Origin: Legionellales bacterium UBA4722
GTDB taxonomy: Bacteria > Pseudomonadota > Gammaproteobacteria > DSM-16500
DNA length: 29,847 nt
Direction: 5' to 3'
Assembly: GCA_002404295.1 (NCBI GenBank)
Contig: DHJK01000113.1
Span: 10,276-40,122 of the forward strand
Position 1 is the first letter of the stretch, and each line of letters starts with the position of its first letter. Shown in pieces: positions 1-6,806 of the stretch. A program made the translations under genes and the position numbers. Below the pieces are notes generated by a model, which worked only from the letters and a program-made list of their open reading frames with translations, was not told the origin of the DNA and did no database searches.

Positions 1-109
1 GTCTTTCAACGCTGCTTTTGAGCTTCAATGGTACTAATCAGCTTTGAAAAGACTAGGTTGCTTCGCTCACGCTCGCAATGACAAGGATTGAGGCGCAGGC
101 ACGAATAAA
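1..109. repeat. Palindromic intergenic repeat, copy A (cut by window start)
   Basis: The core and right arm match copy B at 4518-4682 closely: TTTCAACGCTGCTTTTGAG, then CTAATCAGCT, then GACTAGGTTGCTTCGCTCAC and GCTCGCAATGAC. The left arm should lie just outside the window. The right flank, with TTGAGGC and an A-rich AATAAAGC end, resembles the right flank of copy C. No coding potential is visible. It lies directly upstream of lolB. Confidence 0.75.
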
Positions 110-154
110 GCAACAGCTCGCTAAATCAGGGTGTTTATTGTATGCTTTTATCCT

Positions 155-766
155 ATGCCCATGCGAACTTTGCGATTTTACATTTTTCTATTCCTGATCT
201 TCAGTCTAGCAGGCTGTGCAACCCTGCCCGAACAGCCTACCCCATTGAATCAAACCCTTTCCTGGCAAGAACGCTCAACAACCCTAGCAAAGTTACAAAC
301 CTGGGATATCACCGCAGCCATGGCCGTGCACACCTATGCAGACAACCAAGGCGGCACAGCCAATCTTAAGTGGCAGCAACATGGCCGAGACTATAGCATA
401 TTGTTGTATGGCCCCTTAGGTATTGGTGCAATAAAGATCTATGGCCAACCCGGGCATGTTTCTTTAGAAACGGCTGAAGGTAAAAAATTTAATGCAGCAT
501 CGCCCGAGCTATTGTTGGCACAACAAACCGGGTGGCAGCTCCCAGTGTCAGATCTATTCTATTGGATTCGAGGGTTGCCTGCTAAGGGTTCGCCTTCAAA
601 CATGCAGTTTGACTCATCTCACCATCTGACACACTTGAGCCAGGCAGGTTGGATAATTGACTATTTACGTTACAGTGCCGTGAACCAAATGGATCTACCC
701 ACCAAGCTGACCTTGGAAAATTCACGCATCAAGATAAAAATTATCGTAAACCAGTGGGAAATTTAA
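155..766 (+). CDS. lolB: Outer-membrane lipoprotein insertion protein LolB
   Basis: LolB is the outer-membrane receptor that takes lipoproteins from the periplasmic carrier LolA and inserts them into the inner leaflet of the outer membrane. The protein is about 203 residues (E. coli about 207). It starts with a short basic stretch, a hydrophobic signal and a lipobox LAGC with the acylated Cys at about residue 21. The mature part contains LolB-like sequence, WDITAAMAV followed by the strand NLKWQQHGRDYSILLYGPLG and later YWIRGLP. The open frame extends back to a GTG at 131, but ATG 155 or ATG 161 gives a normal signal length; no strong ribosome site separates them. In many gammaproteobacteria lolB is followed by ispE; here a tRNA follows instead. 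Confidence 0.88.
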   Translation: MPMRTLRFYIFLFLIFSLAGCATLPEQPTPLNQTLSWQERSTTLAKLQTWDITAAMAVHTYADNQGGTANLKWQQHGRDYSILLYGPLGIGAIKIYGQPGHVSLETAEGKKFNAASPELLLAQQTGWQLPVSDLFYWIRGLPAKGSPSNMQFDSSHHLTHLSQAGWIIDYLRYSAVNQMDLPTKLTLENSRIKIKIIVNQWEI

Positions 767-775
767 AAGTTCTGA

Positions 776-804
776 TTGACACCCTGCTACTTCGTCAGCA
801 AAAT
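776..804 (+). promoter_or_regulatory. Probable sigma-70 promoter for tRNA-Gln
   Basis: A perfect TTGACA at 776-781 is followed after 17 bases by CAAAAT at 799-804, a 4/6 match to the -10 consensus. The discriminator is GC-rich (GCGCCC), as is common at stable-RNA promoters under growth-rate control. The tRNA starts about 21 bases after the expected transcription start. Confidence 0.55.
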
Positions 805-831
805 AGCGCCCTGATTATATCAGTATTCATT

Positions 832-906
832 TGGGGTGTAGCCAAGCGGTAAGGCACCGGGTTTTGATCTCGGCATTCCTAGGTTCGATCCCTAGCACCC
901 CAGCCA
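832..906 (+). tRNA. tRNA-Gln (anticodon TTG)
   Basis: A full cloverleaf can be drawn. The acceptor stem TGGGGTG (832-838) pairs with CACCCCA (896-902), followed by discriminator G and an encoded CCA (904-906). The anticodon stem CCGGG/CTCGG carries the loop TTTTGAT, giving anticodon TTG for glutamine codons CAA/CAG. The T arm contains the usual GGTTCGATCC. A tRNA-Gln just before prs is the arrangement seen in pseudomonads and Legionella. Confidence 0.97.
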
Positions 907-926
907 TATTCTAATAATAAATGTAA

Positions 927-971
927 TTACTCACCCACCTTCGCTCATCATGAGGGAAGAGAAGTGAGTAA
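927..971 (+). promoter_or_regulatory. Stem-loop in the prs leader
   Basis: TTACTCAC (927-934) is complementary to GTGAGTAA (964-971), enclosing a smaller hairpin CTCA/TGAG (944-954). It lies between the tRNA and the prs ribosome site. No T-run follows, so it is not an ordinary terminator; it may separate the tRNA from prs mRNA during processing or stabilise the mRNA 5' end. Confidence 0.4.
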
Positions 972-1002
972 CTTGTTATCCATACACGTAAGGATTCTTC
1001 CA

Positions 1003-1950
1003 GTGCCTGAAATAATGATTTTTAGCGGCAATGCCAATCAAGAGCTTGCCCAGCGTATCGTTGAACATCTTAACTTACCATTAGGCAAAGCCTTAGTAGG
1101 CCGGTTCAGTGATGGCGAAATCATGGTTGAGATTCAAGACAATGTACGCGGTCGCGATATATTTCTAATTCAATCTACTTCAGCGCCTACGAACGATAAC
1201 TTAATGGAATTGATCATTATGGCTGATGCACTGAGACGTGCTTCAGCTGCTAGAATTACTGCCGTTGTGCCTTATTTTGGTTATGCACGACAAGATAGAC
1301 GAGTGCGTTCAGCCCGCGTACCTATTACCGCCAAAATCGTAGCCGATATGATGGCGTCAGTCGGGATTAGCCGTTTGGTCACCGTTGATTTGCATGCAGA
1401 TCAAATCCAAGGGTTCTTCTATATGCCAGTCGATAACCTCTACAGCACGCCTATTATGCTAGAGGATATTTACGGTAAGAATTATAAAAATATTATGGTG
1501 GTTTCGCCTGATGTGGGAGGCGTTATCCGTGCTCGCGCTATTGCAAAACGATTAACTGGCGCAGACCTTGCCATTATTGACAAGCGTCGTCCACAACCCA
1601 ATGAAGCACAAGTAATGCATATTATCGGTGATGTTAAAGACCGTGAGTGTATTATTGTGGATGACATTGTGGACACAGCAGGCACACTTTCCAAAGCAGT
1701 TGATGCTTTAAAAGAGCACGGTGCGGCTAAAGTAGTTGCTTATGTCACGCATCCTGTTTTATCTGGAAAGGCTATCGAAAACATTGAATCATCTTCCTTA
1801 GATGAATTAATTGTGACAGACACGATTACTTTGCATGAGAGTGCTGCTAAATCAAGCCGTATTCGCCAAATTACATTAAGCCATATGATTGCTGAAGCAA
1901 TTCGTCGTATTAGTGGGGCTGGTTCTTTAAGCCGGATGTTTTTGGATTAG
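1003..1950 (+). CDS. prs: Ribose-phosphate pyrophosphokinase
   Basis: Prs makes phosphoribosyl pyrophosphate from ribose 5-phosphate and ATP in the cytoplasm, feeding purine, pyrimidine, histidine, tryptophan and NAD synthesis. I chose GTG 1003 because AAGGA lies 8 bases upstream and the protein (VPEIMIFSGNANQELAQRI) then aligns with the E. coli start and is exactly 315 residues, the E. coli length. The PRPP-binding loop VDDIVDTAGT lies at about residues 219-228. The catalytic flexible-loop region YARQDRR and the DLHADQIQGFF segment are intact. Its 3' end overlaps the 3' end of the minus-strand gene at 1910-3493 by 41 bases. Confidence 0.97.
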   Translation: MPEIMIFSGNANQELAQRIVEHLNLPLGKALVGRFSDGEIMVEIQDNVRGRDIFLIQSTSAPTNDNLMELIIMADALRRASAARITAVVPYFGYARQDRRVRSARVPITAKIVADMMASVGISRLVTVDLHADQIQGFFYMPVDNLYSTPIMLEDIYGKNYKNIMVVSPDVGGVIRARAIAKRLTGADLAIIDKRRPQPNEAQVMHIIGDVKDRECIIVDDIVDTAGTLSKAVDALKEHGAAKVVAYVTHPVLSGKAIENIESSSLDELIVTDTITLHESAAKSSRIRQITLSHMIAEAIRRISGAGSLSRMFLD

Positions 1951-3493
1951 ACTTTTTTGAAGTAGCAGAAGAGTCATTCGCTGGTTTCACCCCTTTTTCA
2001 TGCTGATTCATTTTAAGCTGCGTATATTCCTCATTAGACAGTAGCTTTTTTTCAGTTGCTACTGGCGCCGACTTTAACACTTTGTTCCATAATGATTTTA
2101 TACTGGTAGTATCAATAATCTTTTCATCGTTAGAAGATTGATTGTTACCCGAAGAGTCTTTGAGTAGATTATACATATTAGCATGAATAATCCTTTTTTT
2201 CTCAGCTACCGGGGATAGACTGCGTATTAGTGACTCTTGCGTCAGCGGCATACGCTCTTCATCCATCTTTTTATCGCAAATTTCTTGGAGTGTTTCAGGC
2301 GATGGTGGATGAAAATCTGTTAAGCTTTTTGTTAACAGAGCATGTGATGCGCCTACCGGATCTAAAGCATTCAGTACCGTAGTACTCACTAGGAATTGAG
2401 CCCAAGAAAAGAATCCTACAAATAATACAACGCTGGAAATTGGAATGAGTACTGGTAAAAGTGCAGTGAAGCTTGCTGCAGCGCTTGCACTCCCAAAGAC
2501 GCTTGCTAATAAGGTAGCTACGCTAAATAGGCTTGCAATGCCTATTGCGCTATGCGCTGATGCGACTAAGTTAAATATGAATAATGCTAAGCGAACGATT
2601 TTGATCTTAAGGCTTTGCTTGTGAGGAGTAAGATTGTTTTTAATTTTAAGGTGTGTTATTTGCTCGTTAATGGGTTTGATAATATTTGCCAGCGCTTTAT
2701 ATTGGGAGCTATTTAAATTAAGCAACGTTTGTTCTAATCTGTTATTAATTTTCCCCATAATAGTACATTTTTCTTGAGCGATTTGAGTGAGAGACTTGTC
2801 TTGATTGGCGGGTGATGTGATGCCTAGCCATTGCAATAAATAAGGAAGATAATAATAAACACTTACCAAAGAAATTGTTGCAGCAGAGGCTGTGAGTGTA
2901 GCTAGTAATATAGGTGATGTGGTAACGGCTATTTGTATTGAAAAAAAAGAAGCAATAAAAGGAATTCCTTCTGTTAAAGCAAGGATAGGAAGGAATAGTG
3001 CGGCCAGTTTCGTTAAACCTAATGCAAGAAATTGTAGGTATTTAAGGAGAGTGTTGAAGGCGCTTTTGATTCCAGGCCATATTTTTTCGTACCACGGCAA
3101 TTCAATGGGTGGAAGAGGAATGCCTGAATCTAGATTTGGATTTCGTATTCTGTCATAAAGGACAGTAAGTAATATTACTTTATACTCTTTAATTATTCTT
3201 AAATCTTTGTTTTTGTCAGCGTTTCTAGGGGCTGAAATTATCTTTTCTAATTTTTCTAGTAGGTTAAATTGGTTGCCTATTTCTTTAATTGTAAATGTTG
3301 TTTTTTCTTTCTCCGACGCAACAACACCATCATACAACTTGAGAGGTTGCAGATAAGTGTTGCGAATCCTAATAAGTTCGTCCCTAAACCCTAAGCGGCA
3401 TAGTGATACATTATTAAAGTTAACATCAAGCGTAACGTCATCTTTTTTTTCGCCGTCTTGCTCATTATGGTTTGGTATTTTATGTCCAGGCAT
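1910..3493 (-). CDS. Putative multi-spanning membrane protein, possible Dot/Icm effector
   Basis: I do not recognise this family. The 527-residue protein has a charged N-terminal region (1-150), a hydrophobic block with about two or three membrane spans at 152-222, a charged helical stretch (223-296), a second hydrophobic block at 297-376 with Ala/Ser-rich spans, and a polar, Lys/Ser-rich tail (377-527). No signal peptide precedes the first block. The start ATG is preceded by AAAGGGGG at good spacing. It is the only minus-strand gene in the housekeeping block, its last 13 codons and stop lie over the end of prs, and it breaks the usual prs-rplY neighbourhood, which suggests insertion. Internal paired hydrophobic regions flanked by soluble parts recall membrane-targeted Legionella and Coxiella effectors, but that is inference only. 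Confidence 0.75.
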   Translation of the reverse strand: MPGHKIPNHNEQDGEKKDDVTLDVNFNNVSLCRLGFRDELIRIRNTYLQPLKLYDGVVASEKEKTTFTIKEIGNQFNLLEKLEKIISAPRNADKNKDLRIIKEYKVILLTVLYDRIRNPNLDSGIPLPPIELPWYEKIWPGIKSAFNTLLKYLQFLALGLTKLAALFLPILALTEGIPFIASFFSIQIAVTTSPILLATLTASAATISLVSVYYYLPYLLQWLGITSPANQDKSLTQIAQEKCTIMGKINNRLEQTLLNLNSSQYKALANIIKPINEQITHLKIKNNLTPHKQSLKIKIVRLALFIFNLVASAHSAIGIASLFSVATLLASVFGSASAAASFTALLPVLIPISSVVLFVGFFSWAQFLVSTTVLNALDPVGASHALLTKSLTDFHPPSPETLQEICDKKMDEERMPLTQESLIRSLSPVAEKKRIIHANMYNLLKDSSGNNQSSNDEKIIDTTSIKSLWNKVLKSAPVATEKKLLSNEEYTQLKMNQHEKGVKPANDSSATSKKSNPKTSGLKNQPH

Positions 3494-3536
3494 AGCAAGC
3501 CCCCTTTGTTTTGATCAAAGAATGATATATCTTTTG

Positions 3537-3553
3537 ATTATAGATCAATTATA
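3537..3553 (-). promoter_or_regulatory. Two consensus -10 boxes upstream of the 527-residue gene
   Basis: Read on the minus strand, TATAAT occurs twice, at 3548-3553 and 3537-3542, eleven bases apart. The start codon at 3493 is about 44 bases further on. Neither has a convincing -35 hexamer at 16-18 bases. The rest of the 314-base gap 3494-3807 holds the rplY promoter and leader hairpin on the other strand; nothing else is visible there. Confidence 0.45.
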
Positions 3554-3716
3554 GAAGAGTTATGCTTTATTTTCACCTAGAAAAGGTTTTTGTGTTCTTT
3601 TTTAACCTGTTGATTATATTATGCATATGCTGCATGAAGTCTTAAAAATATACTTTTGTCGTGTGATTTTAGCTATAGCGGGGGTCATATCGTAAGGCAT
3701 TTGAGGTTCAAATATA

Positions 3717-3745
3717 TTGCACTAAATCCATCCTTTCTTTAGAAT
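3717..3745 (+). promoter_or_regulatory. Probable sigma-70 promoter of rplY
   Basis: TTGCAC at 3717-3722 and TAGAAT at 3740-3745 are separated by 17 bases. Transcription would start near 3752, just before the hairpin at 3755-3777. The -10 surroundings (TTAGAATAC followed by C-rich sequence) recur at the putative hemA promoter. Confidence 0.6.
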
Positions 3746-3754
3746 ACGCCCTCC

Positions 3755-3777
3755 CTTACCCTGGTCGCAGGGGTAAG
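3755..3777 (+). promoter_or_regulatory. Hairpin in rplY leader, followed by a T-rich run
   Basis: CTTACCC (3755-3761) pairs with GGGTAAG (3771-3777) around a 9-base loop, and the next twenty bases are almost all T and A. In form this is an intrinsic terminator, yet it lies between the promoter and the start codon of rplY. It could attenuate rplY, bind a protein, or simply cap the 5' end of the mRNA. A terminator for a short upstream transcript is also possible. Confidence 0.5.
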
Positions 3778-3807
3778 TATTTTTATTTATTTTTTTTGGA
3801 GAAAATC

Positions 3808-4497
3808 ATGTCAACGAATAAATTCGAAATTGACGCTCAACTTCGTGACGATATAGGGAAAGGTGCGAGCCGCCGCCTACGTCATGCTAATAAAGTGCCT
3901 GCTGTTGTCTATGGCGCTGGTGAAGCGGCTGTTTCGCTTACTTTAGATCATAACCAAATGTTCCATTCTTTAACCAATGAAGCGTTTTATTCACGTATTT
4001 TAACGCTTAAAATCAACGGTAAAGGTGAAAAAGTTATTTTAAAGGCAATGCAGCGTAATCCCGCAAAGCCACGTATTGCTCACATGGATTTCTTGCGCGT
4101 CAGAGCAGATCAAAAATTGCATATGCACGTGCCATTACACTTTATCGGTGCTGAAGATGCGCCAGGTGTAAAAGAAGGCGGTGTGTTTTCTCATAACATC
4201 AGTGACGTAGAAGTCTCTTGTTTGCCATCGAATTTGCCTGAATTTATTGAAATTGATCTTGGCCAATTCATGCTTGATCAAACAATGCATTTAAGTGAAG
4301 TTAAATTACCTCATGGTGTTGAGCTTGTGGCATTTGCGCATGGCGTAGAAGGCCATGATTTACCTGTTGTTTCTCTGCATATTCCTCGTATTATTGAAGA
4401 AGAACCTGTAGTTGAAGCGGCTGAAGGTGAGGAAGCGCCTGCTGAAGGTGAGGCTGCGCAGCCAGCAGGTGATGAGGCTAAAGGTAGTAAAGAATAA
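3808..4497 (+). CDS. rplY: Ribosomal protein bL25 (CTC family, long form)
   Basis: bL25 binds 5S rRNA in the large ribosomal subunit. The N-terminal domain shows the family pattern RDDIGKGASRRLRHANKVPA followed by VVYG, and a second beta-rich domain from about residue 95 marks the long CTC/TL5-type form. The 229 residues end in an acidic Glu/Ala tail. ATG 3808 is preceded by GGAGA; an in-frame TTG at 3796 lies on that ribosome site and is rejected. It sits before pth, as in pseudomonads and Legionella, although copy B of the palindromic repeat now separates the two. Confidence 0.96.
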   Translation: MSTNKFEIDAQLRDDIGKGASRRLRHANKVPAVVYGAGEAAVSLTLDHNQMFHSLTNEAFYSRILTLKINGKGEKVILKAMQRNPAKPRIAHMDFLRVRADQKLHMHVPLHFIGAEDAPGVKEGGVFSHNISDVEVSCLPSNLPEFIEIDLGQFMLDQTMHLSEVKLPHGVELVAFAHGVEGHDLPVVSLHIPRIIEEEPVVEAAEGEEAPAEGEAAQPAGDEAKGSKE

Positions 4498-4517
4498 CGA
4501 TCTATTTTTTAGTACTT

Positions 4518-4682
4518 CGTGAGCGTGCCCGTGCCATCAACCCCGTCATTGCGAGCGTGAGCGAAGCAACCCAGGTTTTCAACGCTGCTTTTGAGCCCAA
4601 ATGGTTCTAATCAGCTCTGAAAAGACTAGGTTGCTTCGCTCACGCTCGCAATGACGGGGTTGATGGCACGGGCACATTCACG
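4518..4682. repeat. Palindromic intergenic repeat, copy B (complete)
   Basis: Two 47-base arms are perfect inverted complements (4525-4571 and 4629-4675), flanked by a further matching CGTGA/TCACG. The 57-base core is asymmetric and is nearly identical to copy A. The arms contain GTCATTGCGAGCGTGAGCG. The RNA would fold into a very stable hairpin, so it may end or stabilise the rplY transcript. No open reading frame is visible. Confidence 0.92.
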
Positions 4683-4689
4683 ATATAGA
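4660..4689 (+). promoter_or_regulatory. Possible pth promoter using the repeat's edge
   Basis: TTGATG (4660-4665), which lies inside the right arm of repeat copy B, is followed after 18 bases by TATAGA (4684-4689). Transcription would begin near 4696, about 20 bases before the pth start. Each hexamer matches the consensus only in part. Confidence 0.3.
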
Positions 4690-4715
4690 TAAAAGATTAC
4701 GTAACAGGAGAACGT

Positions 4716-5306
4716 ATGGCGCAAACGAAGGGTATCCAACTCATAGTGGGTTTAGGCAACCCAGGCGCTGAATACGAAAAAACGCGTCATAATGCGGGTG
4801 CTTGGTTCGTAGAAGAACTTGCACATAAATCCCATGCTGTTTTGCGCCACACTACTAAATTTCAAGGACTGCATTGTTTTACGCAGCTCCATCACCACGA
4901 TTGCCACCTCTTTATTCCAACCACTTTTATGAATAATAGCGGTCAAGCTGTTCAAGCTTTGACTAGCTATTATAAAATCCCCCCCGAAGCTATTTTAGTA
5001 TTGCATGATGAGATTGATTTGCCTGTTGGCGATGTGCGACTTAAATTCGATGGCGGACATGGAGGGCATAATGGATTGCGCGATATTATTCAGCATCTGG
5101 GTTCGAACAAGTTTTATCGGTTGCGGATTGGGGTAGGGCATCCCGGAACCAGCAAGGAAGTTGTTGATTATGTGCTCAAGCCCCCCAAAAAAGAGGAGCG
5201 TGAACAAATTGATAGGGCGTTTGAAGAGGTTAATAAAGTAATACCGCTCATGCTAGAGGGGTCGTATCAAAAAGCGATGCAGCAGCTGCATAGCGATAAG
5301 CTGTAA
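4716..5306 (+). CDS. pth: Peptidyl-tRNA hydrolase
   Basis: Pth recycles peptidyl-tRNAs released from stalled ribosomes by cleaving the ester bond between peptide and tRNA. The 196 residues (E. coli 194) carry the N-terminal signature VGLGNPG with the conserved Asn at 15, the catalytic His at 25 in KTRHNAG, the FMNNSG segment, the catalytic Asp in LHDEIDLP and the GGHGGHNGLRD signature. AGGAG lies just ahead of the ATG. In relatives ychF usually follows; here a palindrome and hemA follow. Confidence 0.97.
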   Translation: MAQTKGIQLIVGLGNPGAEYEKTRHNAGAWFVEELAHKSHAVLRHTTKFQGLHCFTQLHHHDCHLFIPTTFMNNSGQAVQALTSYYKIPPEAILVLHDEIDLPVGDVRLKFDGGHGGHNGLRDIIQHLGSNKFYRLRIGVGHPGTSKEVVDYVLKPPKKEEREQIDRAFEEVNKVIPLMLEGSYQKAMQQLHSDKL

Positions 5307-5311
5307 CTATC

Positions 5312-5461
5312 TAGCTTTTTTATAAACACACAATCATTGTATAGACGCCATTGACCGAACTCCTTCTCCCGCCCTCAGGCGATAATTAAAAATACTATCT
5401 AGTGCGGGAGAAGGAGTTCGATCAATAGCATCACCTCAATGATTGTGTGAACAAAAAGCTC
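5312..5461. repeat. Long imperfect palindrome between pth and hemA
   Basis: Nested inverted repeats are visible: AGCTTTTT/AAAAAGCT at the outside, CACACAATCATTG (5327-5339) with CAATGATTGTGTG (5437-5449), and a 22-base arm (5351-5372) matching 5404-5425 with one mismatch, around a core of about 31 bases. Its sequence is unrelated to the copies at 1-109, 4518-4682 and 7932-8060. It could be another dispersed element or a large terminator for pth. Confidence 0.8.
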
Positions 5462-5488
5462 CATTCTCTAGAATAACCCAAGTGTTTT

Positions 5489-5518
5489 TTGGCTTTTCTC
5501 CGCAATTTCGCTTAGAAT
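5489..5518 (+). promoter_or_regulatory. Probable hemA promoter
   Basis: TTGGCT at 5489-5494 and TAGAAT at 5513-5518 are 18 bases apart, placing the start of transcription about 25 bases before the hemA ATG. The -10 context TTAGAATAC is shared with the rplY promoter. Confidence 0.5.
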
Positions 5519-5549
5519 ACCCCCACTTAACAAGACAGCTATCACCCCT

Positions 5550-6806
5550 ATGCCTATTATAGTCTGCGGAATAAACCACAAAACAGCTCCTGTTGCATTA
5601 CGAGAGCAGGTCACTTTTTCGTCAGAAAAAATCGCACTCTATTTAAACGACTTGCAGACCCAAGAAAATATTAACGAAGCTGTATTGCTATCCACCTGCA
5701 ATCGTTCAGAACTATACTGCGTTGCGGACGATGTTGAAGAAGTAGTGGATTGGTTTTGTAGGCAGCATCGACTTTCGCATACCGATATTTTGCCGTTTCT
5801 TTACTGTTATCGCGATCAAGCTGCAATAGAGCATATTATGAATGTGGCATGTGGATTAGATTCCATGGTGCTGGGTGAGTCTGAAATTCTCAGGCAAATG
5901 AAAGATGCGTTTGCGGAAAGTTGTGCAGCGTCTGCGGTAGGTACGTTGTTTAATCGGTTATTCCAAGAAGTATTTTCAGTCTCGAAACAAGTACGAACAA
6001 CAACAGCGATTGGTGCGTGTCCTGTGTCAGTATCTTCTGCGGCAGTGAGCTTTATTAAGGAGCGTTATCCGGCTGAATTAAATCAAGCGACAATTTTGCT
6101 GATGGGTGCCGGTGTAGCAGCGGAATTGGCGATGCGTTATTTACAACCGCATTCACCGAAACGAGTGTTGGTCGCAAATCGCAGTATGGAAAAAGCAACT
6201 GAGCTAGCCGATCGATATCAGAGTGACGCGATTTGCATGACAAACCTAACCGATGCATTAGCGGATGCGGATATTGTCATTTCAGCAACAGGAAGCCCGA
6301 CGCCAATCATCACGCAATCAGTATTAACAACGCGTCACAAACCGTTATTTATCGTGGATATTGCTGTGCCACGCGATGTAGAACCCTCAGTTACGGAATT
6401 CGATTCTGTTCATTTATATTGTATTGATGATTTGAAAGCGATTATTCACCAAAATTTACAGGGCCGTGAGCACGCGGCAGATAAAGCGCGTGAAATGATT
6501 GCGAAAAAAAGCCATGATTTTATGATGTGGTTAAATTCGTTAGAGAAAGTGGCTGTTACGATTCGCGCTTATCGTCGTCAAGTTGAAGAACTCTGCTGTA
6601 TTGAGTTAGACAAAGCTAAAAAACAATTACATCGCGGCGATGACCCTGCTGCAGTATTAGCGAGCTTTTCTCATGCGTTGAGCAATAAATTGCTCCACAC
6701 GCCTACAGTGCAATTACGTCAAGCAGGCCATGAAGGTCGTTTTGAATTATTACAATTAGCCCAAGAATTATTTGCCATTTCTGAATTAGAACCGGAATTA
6801 ACATGA
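5550..6806 (+). CDS. hemA: Glutamyl-tRNA reductase
   Basis: HemA reduces glutamyl-tRNA(Glu) to glutamate-1-semialdehyde with NADPH, the first committed step of haem synthesis by the C5 route. The length of 418 residues equals that of E. coli. The N-terminal GINHKTAP motif, the catalytic Cys50 in STCNRSELY, the LGESEIL motif and the NADP-binding stretch ILLMGAGVAAELA are present, followed by a C-terminal helical dimerisation domain. The last four bases ATGA overlap the start of prfA, so the two are translationally coupled, as in many gammaproteobacteria (hemA-prfA-prmC). Confidence 0.97.
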   Translation: MPIIVCGINHKTAPVALREQVTFSSEKIALYLNDLQTQENINEAVLLSTCNRSELYCVADDVEEVVDWFCRQHRLSHTDILPFLYCYRDQAAIEHIMNVACGLDSMVLGESEILRQMKDAFAESCAASAVGTLFNRLFQEVFSVSKQVRTTTAIGACPVSVSSAAVSFIKERYPAELNQATILLMGAGVAAELAMRYLQPHSPKRVLVANRSMEKATELADRYQSDAICMTNLTDALADADIVISATGSPTPIITQSVLTTRHKPLFIVDIAVPRDVEPSVTEFDSVHLYCIDDLKAIIHQNLQGREHAADKAREMIAKKSHDFMMWLNSLEKVAVTIRAYRRQVEELCCIELDKAKKQLHRGDDPAAVLASFSHALSNKLLHTPTVQLRQAGHEGRFELLQLAQELFAISELEPELT

